From a virus, in IMG/VR virus record IMGVR_UViG_3300030329_003941, positions 1-25,369 of that record: DNA of 25,369 nt; one strand, 5' to 3'. Positions 14,401 to 23,705 of the stretch are shown in pieces; the first letter of the stretch is position 1, and each line of letters starts with the position of its first letter. The position numbers and the translations under genes were made by a program. The notes beneath the pieces are model-generated. The model was not told the DNA's origin. It ran no database searches and saw only the letters and a list, made by a program, of their open reading frames with translations.

Positions 14401-17400
14401 TCAGCAGCTTTCTTCCCTCTAGTAGTTACTCCTTCAAGTCCTGTTGTCTGTGTAAGAAATGCTTCAAGGTCAGATAAAACATCTTCAGGTAAGCCTGTTT
14501 CTTTAATATTCTCTGTTTTCTTAGGTTCAACAGTTATATCTTTACCTTCTTTTGCTAATGCAGCTTCTGTTCTAGTGGTAGATACTTCATTAAATAAATC
14601 ACTATACTTACCAATCATATTCATAACAGCATTATCAGCTACAGTTTTACTGGCAAATCCTACTCTACTCATAGAAGTTCTAGCAGCTTCTGTTTTAAGC
14701 TTACTTAATACATCATACTTCAACTTAGTCATCTGACCTTTTTTAGTAATCATATTTTCAAGCTTTTCAATACGTTTTAAATCACCTCTATTTAAGCTAC
14801 CTAATAATAGAGTATCAAATAACTCTCTTTGATTTTGAGTTTTATATTTATTTTGCTTTAAACTAAATATTGCTTCATCAATTTTAGCTTGGTCCATATA
14901 AGCAGTTCTTTGCTTTTGAAGGAATAATGGCTTTTCACTTTCTGGGACACCCTCCCATAATTCCATCATAATTTCTTCTTCTTTGGTCTTAGGCCTTATA
15001 ACATCTTTAGAGGGGATAAACTTATTTCTAGCTCTAGCCATAAGATAACTATTCTTCTTAATATTATCTACGGACCTTGATATAGCTTCTATTATAGAAT
15101 TATTTTCACCTCTCTCCTCTGGAGTCATTCTTTCATAAATCCTTCTGACCTCTGAGTTAGTCAACATATTCCATAAATCTTTAACAATAAATGCATTAGC
15201 TTTATTATTAATCTCTGTTAATGCTTCTAGCTTAGCTCTCCATTGTATTCTAGGATTTTTATGATTAAATCTATCTGTCCATTCCTTAATCTTTGCATAA
15301 GGAGTATCATGTATAATTCTATTAAATAATTGATTATCATTTAATGCTCTTCTTATACCCTCAGCACTATATAATTCATGTGTTCTGACATCTTCGATAA
15401 ACTTATGTGCCTGCACTTTAAACGAAGACCTTCCTAATGGCTTTAAAAGTTCTTTTAACTCAGCAGGAGTTTCATTCCATAGGTTATATAATTCTTGTAT
15501 TTTTTCTGGAGATATTCTCTTAACTGAATTGTCGGAGTAATCTAATCCAGATAGCATCTTAGCAATCTTAGGAGTCATAGTATTAAGCTCAGCTTCACTT
15601 AATGTATGCAAATCATTAGTCATGGACATTCTTTCTTCCATAGTCCATTTCCTATCTTCGCCCCAATTTCTACCATAAAAAGCAGAATTAGCCTTATGTA
15701 TTAACTTATATAATCCAGCATCTTTCCATTGATAAGAAGGGATATCTTCTATCTTAAAATTTCTAAGTTGTATTTTTCTTCCATTGACTTTAACTTCTTT
15801 CACTTTGAAATGTGCATTATATAAAGAATTAAACCATTCATTTGGACTTTTTAGACCTGCATAATCCATAGGGTCAGATGCAAAACCTACCATAGCTCTA
15901 CCTAAAGAATTTATTTCATCCTTTTCTTTCTTGGATGTTCTTGGTTCTATAGTAATTTCGTAGTTCTTTTTTACTCGTTTTTTAGTTTTACGATTATACT
16001 CAGATGTTTGTATAGTAAATTTGTCACTACCTCTTTCAACTAAAGCATTATACACAGAACCCATTATTTGCTTAGGGTTTACCGCTGCCATACCAAGATT
16101 ATTTCTGCCTCCTACGGCCGCTTCTGATATCTCCATTCTAACTCCAGGAGAAAACATTCCTTCGACACTATCAACAAGCTCCTTATCTTTCTTATCCCAT
16201 TCTTTAGCTAATATCTTTTCATATTTCTCTGCTTTGTTATCAGTAACTACAGTTTTACCTCTTTCTTTTTTATAAAACTCTTCCTTATTAGCTTGGTATA
16301 CATCTTTCCATTGCTTTCGGAATCCCTTTTTACCACCCATATAAATATAGGCAGAATCACCATCAAGGTCAGCTCCCCCCATAGCTCTCATAGCTCTTGA
16401 GTGTAATAATACTCCATGACCTTCTCTGCCTGTAAATCCTTGAAACTTTAATATTTGAGTACCTGATATAGAATCCATAGGTACCCTCATAGCAGCAGAC
16501 CTAAATATTTCCTCTATTTGCTTTTTAACTTCAGGTTGCTTATTAAATTCACCCTTTTCATATCTAGCCCATAAACGACCTAAATTAATATTATCAATAC
16601 CTGGAATACCAGTTTCAATCATCATTCTTTTAAATGCATTATCTAGGAAGAATATAGAATCGTCCTTATTTAGCCTCTTTAATCTTGGATTGACGTTATC
16701 ATAGTCATTCTGTAAAAACTCGTCATATGGCCTCATTCTGGCGCTTGCTGAGTTAGCTATCTTTGGCTGAGTTGCTTTTTTGACTATAAAGTTGTTCATA
16801 ACCTGCATTCTATAGTCTGCTATATTTAGATGACCATACACCCCAACCATATTCTCTGGCCTATTATTTTCTTGTGCATATTTACTTCCTAATCTCAACA
16901 TTCTTTGCTGTATAGAATGGAAATCTTCTATCTTAGCAATTTCAGATTCATATGTTTCTACGTTAACCTCTCCATCTCTCATAGCTTCTTCAAGTTCTTT
17001 TCTATGATTTCTAAATGCTAAGTCATATACCTTTCTAGCAAATAATTGGTTGCCTGGTTTTGTCAATCCTTCAACCATTGCTTCTATACCTATATTGTCG
17101 AAGTCTACTCTCTCCAAAGCTTCTCTAACTTCTTTGTCAGACGCATTAGCAGGGAGCTTATAAAATCTCTCTAGCTCTGCTTTTGCTTCTGCAGTACCTA
17201 CAAATGATGGTTCGATAAAATTCTTATATATATCTCTCATAGCAGCATCCATCTCTTTTGGATTAGACCTTGCTAAATGTGATACTAAAGCTCCAAATAA
17301 CTGTTTCTTAGCTGATTGTGGCTTTATCATATCACCTGTTTGATTTACACTATAACTAAACTTAATATGTTCTGGCGACAAATCATCGTAGACCTTATCA

Positions 17401-20400
17401 AATTCTCTTGTTCCCATTTGCTTAGCAGCTGATTCTGGAACTATAAAATGTATACCAGAGTCTTTCATGAGTTGAGACTGGTCTTTTCCTGCATCATGCA
17501 TCATATACTTTCCTAAGAAAGCTCCTTTCTCCTTATTGGGAGATACAATAAATGATTTGTTTTGTGTGATACCTTCTGATGAATTTCCAGAATCCTTATT
17601 AATTAATTCTAATACATCTCTTCTAACAATAATAGCTCCATCTACATGCTCTGGATTCTTATTGCTTTCTAAGGAAACATCTCTATGGTCAAGCTTTGCA
17701 AACTCTTTAGGTAAATCTTCTACTATAGTATATTTAAAATTACCCTCTGAAGATAAGTCAGTAAGTTTACCATCACCTTTTTCAACAGACCTATAAAACT
17801 CTTTATCTGCTGAGAACCCATCAGTAAACCATATCTGACTTCTTTTATTCCAAGCTACAGCATTTTTAATAAATCCATTACCTAAAGTCTTTTTGAGTGC
17901 TTGAAAATTAGTATCCATTCCATTGGTAGACAGATGCCATAATACATTAGATTTAAATGCTTTGTCAAAATACTCCTGAGCTTCCTTTCTAGACAGTCCA
18001 TTCTTATTAGCAAATTTCTTTACAAATCGTTCTCGTAACTTATTTAAAGTAGAAGCCTTAAAATTTTTCTTAATTATTGAATCTGACACTGTATCAACTT
18101 CAGGGTGGTGCTTCATCATAACTAGTCTATCATTAGTTCCATTACCACCAAAATAATATAAGTCATGAGCTTGCATCTCTTTAAGCATTTTAGATATAGC
18201 TTGGTAATACTTCTTCTCACCTAACTCTTTTCTGCCACTATTTCTAAATTGAGATAAAGTATAATCTTTCCAACCTTCTTTTGTTTCAACAGATATATGG
18301 TCTACTATAGCATGAGCTCTACCATCTTTTCCAAAGATTTCATTCCATACTATATCTACTACTTTTCTATTTTCAAATCCAGGTTTTCTATTGCCAGACA
18401 TAGTAGTAGGAGTGGCTTCACTCATTAAACTTGATGTATTATCAGTAGCATTAATATCTATATACTGAGTAGGAACTTCACTATTTCTTCTACTAACCCA
18501 CTGTCTCATTTCATCTTTAAATCGTTGATACTCTTTACCTGTTAAAGAATCTTTAAATTTAATTCCAAATGTATCTTCTAATCTTTTAACTAGTCTTGAT
18601 GATTGATTTTGAGTAGAACCTTTATTTATAAACTCAGGAATCATATCTCTAATAGCTTCCATATGTTCAACCTGTTTACTTGCCTTTAAGGCAGGTATAT
18701 CTATATCTTTATAAAGGTCTTGCATATACTTAGTAACAATACGAGAAGCTCTATCTCCAGCATCAGGAATATCTGTTCCAGGCATACCTGTCTGTCCATC
18801 TTTAGAGCCAGCAGTATCTCTATCTTGTCTATCTGCCTCTTTAATAGGTTGAGTTTCTTCTACTGTCTTCTTAAAGTGCTTAGTAAAATGTTCTGTCAAT
18901 GCATCTTGAGTCCCAGGCTTCATGAATTTATCACCTACAATAGCCATAGACCTTTTAGGTTTAGGCATATTAGCTACAGGAACAAAGGCGCCTGTAACTC
19001 CAGGTTGCCATTTCATCCATCTTTGTGTCTTTTGGTCATATATATAAACAGGCTTCTTCATATTAATAGCCATTTGATGAGCCCATTCAGTACCACTAGC
19101 TGTAGGCATAACTCTATTATTACGCTTACCTCCAACTGTACCTACCAAATATACTTCTTCAGCATTCTTAACAATAAAGTAATTCTTTCTTAACTGGTCT
19201 AATTTACCAGGAGATAACTCTTTTAATGCGCCTCTTTTAAGAGTTTGATTAGCTACCCTTAATGCCTCATTAGCTTCTTCTAATTCTACCTTTTTAACTA
19301 CTCTAGGGAATCCAGGATGTTTCTTCTCTTGATATTGCTTCCTCTGCCCTTCTGTAAGCATATGAATATTTGCTACATTCTCTTTATTAGTAAGATTACT
19401 AACTAATTGCTCTACCCCTTTATTTCCTCCAGTAATAACAAAATAAGGTTCTTGTCCCTCTGGAGTACCAATCTTCTCTTTAATAGCAGTTAATTCTTTA
19501 AATCCCTTACCTTCAGCTAATTGGTCATAATCAACCTTGATTCCTGCTTTCTCTAATTCTTGTAATAAAGTATAGGCAGATGCTAAAGGAGAGTCAGGGT
19601 CTATAGCTCCGTAACTCTTAGCTATCATTTCTTTAACTACTGGCTTAACCTCTGGAGGTAATTTACCCCAAGGTTCTTTAAGTATAGCGGGGTCAGGAAG
19701 TATTCTTAATGCTTCTGTCGATTGCTTAGTGCCAGATGCCCCAGTGTAAACAGGATGAAATTCATTTTTTACAAAGTCAGATGCCTTCTTATATGTCCAT
19801 GGTCTCTCTTGTCCACCAAACCAAGCACCCATAACATAAGCATATACTTGTTCAGGAGTAGTAGCTCCTCTCATAGTTTCTGGTAGCCCCATAAACATAG
19901 AGCCACTCAATTGTCTTGCTAGTTTATTTCCAGGCCCCTTGCCCGTACCTATATAGTTACCAATAGCTCTAAATACACCACCAGCCATACCACCATGTAA
20001 GAATCCAGACATCATTCCATCTATACCACCTCTCCAAGATGAAACGCCAGATGCAACACCTAAATGAAATGCTCCTTGAGCAACGTGCTTAGCAACTTCA
20101 CTTCCCATTAAGAAATTAGTTGCAGTTTGTGTAGCTCCAGCTGAGCCAGTCCTAGCTGATTCTAATAAAGGTCTAGCAATTTTCTTTGCTTTTCGCTCTG
20201 CAAAATCTGCTATAGCCATAGGAACAGATTTATTATTAAGCTTTCTAGCCATCTCAGCGGCTGTTAATAAAGATGTAGCTTTAGGAGCTATTCTAGCTGC
20301 AGCACCTAAAGGGGCAGATAATATACCAGGTGCAAAACCTGCTAAATGCCCTAAATTACGGAAGATAGCTTCATATTCATTGTTGGGTTGGTCGAAGGAT

Positions 20401-20612
20401 ACAATATTAGCTGTAAAGCCCTCTGCAAAGCCTTTACCAGCCTCTACAATAGCTTCACTAATCTCAAAGTCCCCTTCGTAAAATGGAAGATTATAATGTT
20501 GCGCATGTTGCGCAATCATATTCTTTACATTCTCGGGAGTTCTTTTTGGGTCGTAATTTTTTGTAAGGGTACGAACCTGTTGTTCATTCCATCTCGGTTG
20601 GAATTCCGCCAT
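11460..20612 (-). CDS. Giant virion protein with RNA-polymerase-like catalytic motif
   Basis: A 3050-aa polypeptide with AAGGAA upstream of its ATG. Residues about 60-230 are Gly/Ala-rich and hydrophobic, as in ejected internal proteins. Residues about 385-580 resemble a SLOG-like ligand-binding domain (YFVITGGNKGV, then TASGTEWAHQMAINMKKPVYIYD and MAIVGDKFMKPGT). Residues about 990-1050 (DGAIIVRRDVLELI ... GKYMMHDAGKD) could be a beta-type double-psi barrel with Lys residues. Residues about 1380-1425 contain AMRVPMDSISGTQILKF followed by GADLDGDSAYIY, with Asp1415, Asp1417 and Asp1419 matching the Mg-binding DFDGD of RNAP beta' and the GDLDGD of cellular RdRPs. The C-terminal part (about 2650-2950) resembles LPD38-type polyvalent phage proteins. 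The likely role is a packaged, injected single-chain RNA polymerase. Activity is inferred from one strong motif plus context. Confidence 0.72.
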   Translation of the reverse strand: MAEFQPRWNEQQVRTLTKNYDPKRTPENVKNMIAQHAQHYNLPFYEGDFEISEAIVEAGKGFAEGFTANIVSFDQPNNEYEAIFRNLGHLAGFAPGILSAPLGAAARIAPKATSLLTAAEMARKLNNKSVPMAIADFAERKAKKIARPLLESARTGSAGATQTATNFLMGSEVAKHVAQGAFHLGVASGVSSWRGGIDGMMSGFLHGGMAGGVFRAIGNYIGTGKGPGNKLARQLSGSMFMGLPETMRGATTPEQVYAYVMGAWFGGQERPWTYKKASDFVKNEFHPVYTGASGTKQSTEALRILPDPAILKEPWGKLPPEVKPVVKEMIAKSYGAIDPDSPLASAYTLLQELEKAGIKVDYDQLAEGKGFKELTAIKEKIGTPEGQEPYFVITGGNKGVEQLVSNLTNKENVANIHMLTEGQRKQYQEKKHPGFPRVVKKVELEEANEALRVANQTLKRGALKELSPGKLDQLRKNYFIVKNAEEVYLVGTVGGKRNNRVMPTASGTEWAHQMAINMKKPVYIYDQKTQRWMKWQPGVTGAFVPVANMPKPKRSMAIVGDKFMKPGTQDALTEHFTKHFKKTVEETQPIKEADRQDRDTAGSKDGQTGMPGTDIPDAGDRASRIVTKYMQDLYKDIDIPALKASKQVEHMEAIRDMIPEFINKGSTQNQSSRLVKRLEDTFGIKFKDSLTGKEYQRFKDEMRQWVSRRNSEVPTQYIDINATDNTSSLMSEATPTTMSGNRKPGFENRKVVDIVWNEIFGKDGRAHAIVDHISVETKEGWKDYTLSQFRNSGRKELGEKKYYQAISKMLKEMQAHDLYYFGGNGTNDRLVMMKHHPEVDTVSDSIIKKNFKASTLNKLRERFVKKFANKNGLSRKEAQEYFDKAFKSNVLWHLSTNGMDTNFQALKKTLGNGFIKNAVAWNKRSQIWFTDGFSADKEFYRSVEKGDGKLTDLSSEGNFKYTIVEDLPKEFAKLDHRDVSLESNKNPEHVDGAIIVRRDVLELINKDSGNSSEGITQNKSFIVSPNKEKGAFLGKYMMHDAGKDQSQLMKDSGIHFIVPESAAKQMGTREFDKVYDDLSPEHIKFSYSVNQTGDMIKPQSAKKQLFGALVSHLARSNPKEMDAAMRDIYKNFIEPSFVGTAEAKAELERFYKLPANASDKEVREALERVDFDNIGIEAMVEGLTKPGNQLFARKVYDLAFRNHRKELEEAMRDGEVNVETYESEIAKIEDFHSIQQRMLRLGSKYAQENNRPENMVGVYGHLNIADYRMQVMNNFIVKKATQPKIANSASARMRPYDEFLQNDYDNVNPRLKRLNKDDSIFFLDNAFKRMMIETGIPGIDNINLGRLWARYEKGEFNKQPEVKKQIEEIFRSAAMRVPMDSISGTQILKFQGFTGREGHGVLLHSRAMRAMGGADLDGDSAYIYMGGKKGFRKQWKDVYQANKEEFYKKERGKTVVTDNKAEKYEKILAKEWDKKDKELVDSVEGMFSPGVRMEISEAAVGGRNNLGMAAVNPKQIMGSVYNALVERGSDKFTIQTSEYNRKTKKRVKKNYEITIEPRTSKKEKDEINSLGRAMVGFASDPMDYAGLKSPNEWFNSLYNAHFKVKEVKVNGRKIQLRNFKIEDIPSYQWKDAGLYKLIHKANSAFYGRNWGEDRKWTMEERMSMTNDLHTLSEAELNTMTPKIAKMLSGLDYSDNSVKRISPEKIQELYNLWNETPAELKELLKPLGRSSFKVQAHKFIEDVRTHELYSAEGIRRALNDNQLFNRIIHDTPYAKIKEWTDRFNHKNPRIQWRAKLEALTEINNKANAFIVKDLWNMLTNSEVRRIYERMTPEERGENNSIIEAISRSVDNIKKNSYLMARARNKFIPSKDVIRPKTKEEEIMMELWEGVPESEKPLFLQKQRTAYMDQAKIDEAIFSLKQNKYKTQNQRELFDTLLLGSLNRGDLKRIEKLENMITKKGQMTKLKYDVLSKLKTEAARTSMSRVGFASKTVADNAVMNMIGKYSDLFNEVSTTRTEAALAKEGKDITVEPKKTENIKETGLPEDVLSDLEAFLTQTTGLEGVTTRGKKAAEKGLVDAKTKEYISNIVSHLKKQPNHVARDLPMIVRDLVKKDMNIMNKADWQFVSNWFDDVATGTLWQRIKGKGPTILSWRHYLQFPETINRELMKDQLILMQEKGLFITQDGTKSGLVKRPTQFMDLVQESVQRTGQEAVALGEKFTNQLEKDLLFIQDLDDMEALHTLAIRFREMPLGAKIRERIQRKESEENYFDADVYENYYKEALKATDYENSIKNKIYTITEMVDGVPKRKQRTGEEIIGKINNTYTEFFKKMHNLLTGDVIKDAKGNAVTSIPESLSPYYSRYWDPKTQKSPRIDHVKFVRDMAKRWQEGKDLPLEFGIDGLHLVARSMMIEMTKDPAKRKQYMYTEPHQTGRIDFEHYFPHMHFGRGEALESLKRYAAKLREGSLSEKEVQEKLDKLVYKHHALTGDWDFRDIDTWREWDMAQLKANKKQFEKENRISWFNPNVKSGHGLSRESHLPGWAVDASSVTSYAKGLVNAYHRQMGQIMARNYIGQFENKMRKSFGKEQTEAWTNFMKLWIQGASGAPDVIPEAILKDPKMSIQGTPFAWFADNNVKKRMNKIGDVLGITNKELPENLRGIDYNQIRHLSNLEAKFELASLLAYPKSAVNNIFGGQMHTIASVGFKTWKDARNYGELAKINPEWATKEGVEKHVIGKGVLPEFLISELGLSPEFQNVKGERFLKKLSGKLTRNPNMSEQGYMEILREAKLTEPMMRVASKFMSVPERALRRDAYMAHWLHWYRKFGGAIEDVNHPVLDRLAKKGVQATQFLYNAPNRPMFARTALGKVMTRFQLWGWNAVRFRKDALREARLKGFRGSDADRAARMMQMDLFVFALGNAFAYSLFDVAMPAPWSWFQDTGEWIFGDEKERNRAFFGQWPRDLAPLQLITPPIARLPMASMRAMLEDDWSRVSDYYIHTMYPFGRIGRDFIAKNNLIDNPQGIIDKWTGIPLQQFKKERKKVKEGTSYKVKTPGAFY

Positions 20613-20622
20613 GATTTATTCC

Positions 20623-21798
20623 TTATTCAACTGATAATAATGGGCCGGTCTGAGGTGGTTTATCTTCCTTATCAAAGAGTGAATATCCACCACCAAGTAG
20701 CATTGCTCCGCCAATAAGTTTCCCTACTGGATGAGGTTGCATCATTAGCATTCTACCGCCATGAGCTGCCATACTTACATTCATTGCTTGCTCAACCCCT
20801 TCTCTAGCGCTTTCTCCTCCTATTTCTTCAGCTATCTTTGGAGCAACATTATATCCCACCATCTGTAGTAATCCTTGAGGACCTGCATACTTTAATATAT
20901 TTTTAGCACTTCTTATTTGAGATTTGCTAAATGTTTCAGAAGCTTCTGTAGCACCTTTGAATCCAGGTACAGTTTTTCTCCAATGGTCTGGAGCTCTTTT
21001 AGTAATTGGTTTACCATCCTTGCCCATTTTAGGGGTTCCATCTTTCTTTAAAACTTCTATCTCTCTGCCTCGAATTCTTTCTTCTAAAACATTACCTTCA
21101 CCAATTCTATATTTTAATTTATTTGGGTCATGCTTTTTAGTCGTTTTTAACAATTCATCTAACTCTTGTTGAGCCCCAGGACTTTTTAAGTATCCTCTAA
21201 AGAACTGACGTCCCTTAGTTCCTATATCCGCTTGCTTTAATTTTCCATACCCATACATACCTGCAACTCCACCGCCTAGTAATTTACCCCAATGGTCTCC
21301 AGCAAACTCCATACCTTGCTCCCAATAACTCTTCTTAGGCTGAGGAATCATGTCTCTCATCCGCCCTGCCATTAAAGCAGCTTGTCCAGTCTCATCAGGA
21401 GTATTCTCAAGCTTTGTAATCATATCTAATAGATTATTATATAACTGAGGATTCTGACCTACTAAATCTTGTATGTCATCAGCATCCGCCCCTTGTAATT
21501 GTAATTTTTGAATCTCTTGAATTTGATTTTGAGTCTGCATTTGCTGAGCACTAGAATATAATTGATTGAAACTAACAATATCTTGAGCTGTTGCTTGTCC
21601 ACCTTTCATTCGTAGATAGTTATTCCAAGCTTCAGTTTTAGTAGGCATAGTTCCACCAGGAGTGTATCCTAATGCACCAGTATCTCTATTATAAGAAAAA
21701 TCGCCAGATGCACCCATTGCTTCTGCCAATAAACTAGATGCATAATCTTGCTCTTTTCTGAGCCTATGTGCTCTTATCATTTCACCTACTGTACTCAT
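20623..21798 (-). CDS. Probable internal virion protein
   Basis: A 391-aa protein starting at a TAATG junction with the upstream gene. The N-terminal half is helical and Gln-rich (SAQQMQTQNQIQEIQKLQLQ). The middle has a Gly-rich hydrophobic stretch (GKLLGGGVAGMYGYG), then a basic region (RIRGREIEVLKKDGTPKMGK). The C-terminus has another hydrophobic Gly/Met-rich helix (LIGGAMLLGGGYSLF). The mix of Gln-rich helix and Gly-rich membrane-like segments, next to the giant protein, fits a core or ejection protein. No domain recognised. Confidence 0.65.
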   Translation of the reverse strand: MSTVGEMIRAHRLRKEQDYASSLLAEAMGASGDFSYNRDTGALGYTPGGTMPTKTEAWNNYLRMKGGQATAQDIVSFNQLYSSAQQMQTQNQIQEIQKLQLQGADADDIQDLVGQNPQLYNNLLDMITKLENTPDETGQAALMAGRMRDMIPQPKKSYWEQGMEFAGDHWGKLLGGGVAGMYGYGKLKQADIGTKGRQFFRGYLKSPGAQQELDELLKTTKKHDPNKLKYRIGEGNVLEERIRGREIEVLKKDGTPKMGKDGKPITKRAPDHWRKTVPGFKGATEASETFSKSQIRSAKNILKYAGPQGLLQMVGYNVAPKIAEEIGGESAREGVEQAMNVSMAAHGGRMLMMQPHPVGKLIGGAMLLGGGYSLFDKEDKPPQTGPLLSVE

Positions 21799-22925
21799 TA
21801 CCAGTTTAATCCTTTCTGTCCTAATACTTTCTGAATAGCTCCACCTTGCCTGCCATATTTTTCAAAGAAATCTCTCTCTTGGTCAGTATATGCACCATAT
21901 TGTGCTTGAGCTGTTAATCCAGGTGATTGTCCAGGGCTAACTTCTTGTATTCCTCCATACCAATCTGCAAAGCCTTGCTCATCATCATATATACCACCTT
22001 CTAAGCCTTCTTGCATTGCTTTCCTAACATTCCATTGTCCAGGAGTAACTATTCTTCCTAATATACCCCCATAAGGAGCAAATCCTCTCTCTCCACCAGG
22101 TATAACAGTCTGTGCTAATTTAGCTCCAAATTGCCCTGCTTTATCCCAAAAAGTTGGTTCTTCAGGGAGGTCGGGAGGTTGATATACACTAGGGTCTACT
22201 TGAGCTAATGATTCGGCTCTTTGTTTTTCCTGTTCCATTTTTTCTTGCCTACGAATAGCCCTTGGGGAATTATCTGCTCTCCATTGTTTTCCATATCCTT
22301 TTCCTTCACCAGTTTTCAACCAATCTTTAAATCCAGCATCACTTGTATCACCAAGGTGTCCACCTTGCTCATCAAAGGTCATTCTTGCATCTTCATACCA
22401 ATCTTTGCCTGATTGCCTTCCAACAAATCTTTCACCTCTTCTAGCTACTCTAGCATCTTGCTTTGCTTCCTTTTTAAACTTCTTACCTTCTTCACTCTTC
22501 ATCCAATTTCTAAATGCTCCAGGCTGCACATCTTCTACGGCTAAACCTCTATCTGCAATTGATTGAGTATATGCCTCTTGAGCACCAGCTCCCCAATCCT
22601 TACCTGCTATTCTCTCCTTAAATGCTTTATCTCTTGCAAGAGCTCTATCATCTTTAATTTTAGCTTTAGCAGCAAGACCTTCATCTGATTTCTTCCAGTC
22701 TTTAAAGGACATAGGAAGTTCATTTTCATCAAATGTACCGCCCTTATATTTTCTCCAAGCTTCTCCAAGTTTACCTAAACCACCTACATCTTTTTTAAAT
22801 TTACTTACTCCCTCACCAAATAAACTTCCTAAATCCTCACCAAATTCTCCCATTCGTTGCTTATCTTCAGTGAAATCTTGCCTAAAATATAATGGCATAG
22901 GAGCTTGACTAAATTTTAAAGCCAT
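21798..22925 (-). CDS. Tandem-repeat virion protein
   Basis: A 375-aa protein with three copies of a roughly 62-residue repeat. The marker FKDWKKSDEG begins at 74, FRNWMKSEEG at 138 and FKDWLKTGEG at 199. Each is followed by a basic helix, and the first two then have a GKDW motif (GKDWGAG, GKDWYED) leading into the linker to the next copy. The C-terminal third is Gly- and Pro-rich. It overlaps both neighbours at TAATG-type junctions, so the three small virion genes and the giant form one operon. Function unknown; an internal or ejection protein is likely. Confidence 0.65.
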   Translation of the reverse strand: MALKFSQAPMPLYFRQDFTEDKQRMGEFGEDLGSLFGEGVSKFKKDVGGLGKLGEAWRKYKGGTFDENELPMSFKDWKKSDEGLAAKAKIKDDRALARDKAFKERIAGKDWGAGAQEAYTQSIADRGLAVEDVQPGAFRNWMKSEEGKKFKKEAKQDARVARRGERFVGRQSGKDWYEDARMTFDEQGGHLGDTSDAGFKDWLKTGEGKGYGKQWRADNSPRAIRRQEKMEQEKQRAESLAQVDPSVYQPPDLPEEPTFWDKAGQFGAKLAQTVIPGGERGFAPYGGILGRIVTPGQWNVRKAMQEGLEGGIYDDEQGFADWYGGIQEVSPGQSPGLTAQAQYGAYTDQERDFFEKYGRQGGAIQKVLGQKGLNW

Positions 22926-23662
22926 TAGTAACCTCCAGTTTCTGTAGTAGTGGTTGGATTATAAGATGGGTTCTGAGAAGCGTAAAAAGATTTAGCGCCT
23001 CCCATAGCCATATTACCAAATCCTTCCCACATTGCTGCTTCAGCTTCTCTACGTCTCATTTCTTCTGCCATTTGATGGTCTCTTTGTGATATAGCTGATT
23101 GAGCTATATTTTCAGATAAACCAGTAGTCATAGACCCAATATTTCCTAGCAAGGTATTAGCATTACCCATTAACCCTAAGCCTTGAGTCCTATTTTGCAT
23201 CATTTGATTCTGAAACTGCTGTCCTAGAGATTGTGATAATTGCTGTTGCTGAGCTCTGTTCTGAGCTTGCATGATGCCAGAATCAACACCTGTAGCTGCA
23301 TTTTGTCTATTTTGAAGAATAGTCTGAAGAGCCATTTGGTCAGCTCCCTGCTGCTGCATCATTCCTTTTTGCTGTAAATTATAACTACTCCCAGGGTCCA
23401 TCATCTGTTCGCTTAGACCCATCATCTTTCCATGTTGCCCTTGCATTTGATTAATTACACCCTGCATAGGAGATAAATGTCCTCTTATCTCCCCTGGACC
23501 AATAGGCTTAGTCTCCATTTCCTCGCCTTTTTTCTTAGCAGCTCTATAATTTGCATAAGCTCCAGCAGCTAATAAACCAAGAGTAATAGGGTCTACTTGC
23601 TTATCATTCCCTTGAGGACCATTATCAATCCAGTTATTAATATTGTTTATTAATTTATTCAT
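22925..23662 (-). CDS. Gln/Met-rich probable internal virion protein
   Basis: A 245-aa protein. Residues about 20-45 contain a short hydrophobic stretch (ITLGLLAAGAYANYRAAKKKGE). The middle (about 65-155) is very rich in Gln and Met (MMQQQGADQMALQTILQNRQ, RAQQQQLSQSLGQQFQNQMM), typical of helical podovirus internal proteins. The C-terminal tail is TTTTETGGY. A 43-base gap (23663-23705), without clear structure, separates it from the appendage gene upstream. Confidence 0.65.
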   Translation of the reverse strand: MNKLINNINNWIDNGPQGNDKQVDPITLGLLAAGAYANYRAAKKKGEEMETKPIGPGEIRGHLSPMQGVINQMQGQHGKMMGLSEQMMDPGSSYNLQQKGMMQQQGADQMALQTILQNRQNAATGVDSGIMQAQNRAQQQQLSQSLGQQFQNQMMQNRTQGLGLMGNANTLLGNIGSMTTGLSENIAQSAISQRDHQMAEEMRRREAEAAMWEGFGNMAMGGAKSFYASQNPSYNPTTTTETGGY

Positions 23663-23705
23663 ATTTATACCTTATAATATAATACTTTAATAGTTATCAA
23701 ACCAA

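Noticed and set aside
18720-19193. A 157-codon open frame on the plus strand opposite the giant gene.
   Set aside because: It is a shadow of the long minus-strand gene, with no ribosome binding site and a low-complexity, domain-free product.
22925-22960. C-terminal TGGY of the Gln-rich virion protein as a second Ubl tail.
   Set aside because: The protein is helical and Gln-rich, with no beta-grasp pattern; the Gly-Gly is part of a low-complexity Thr-rich tail.
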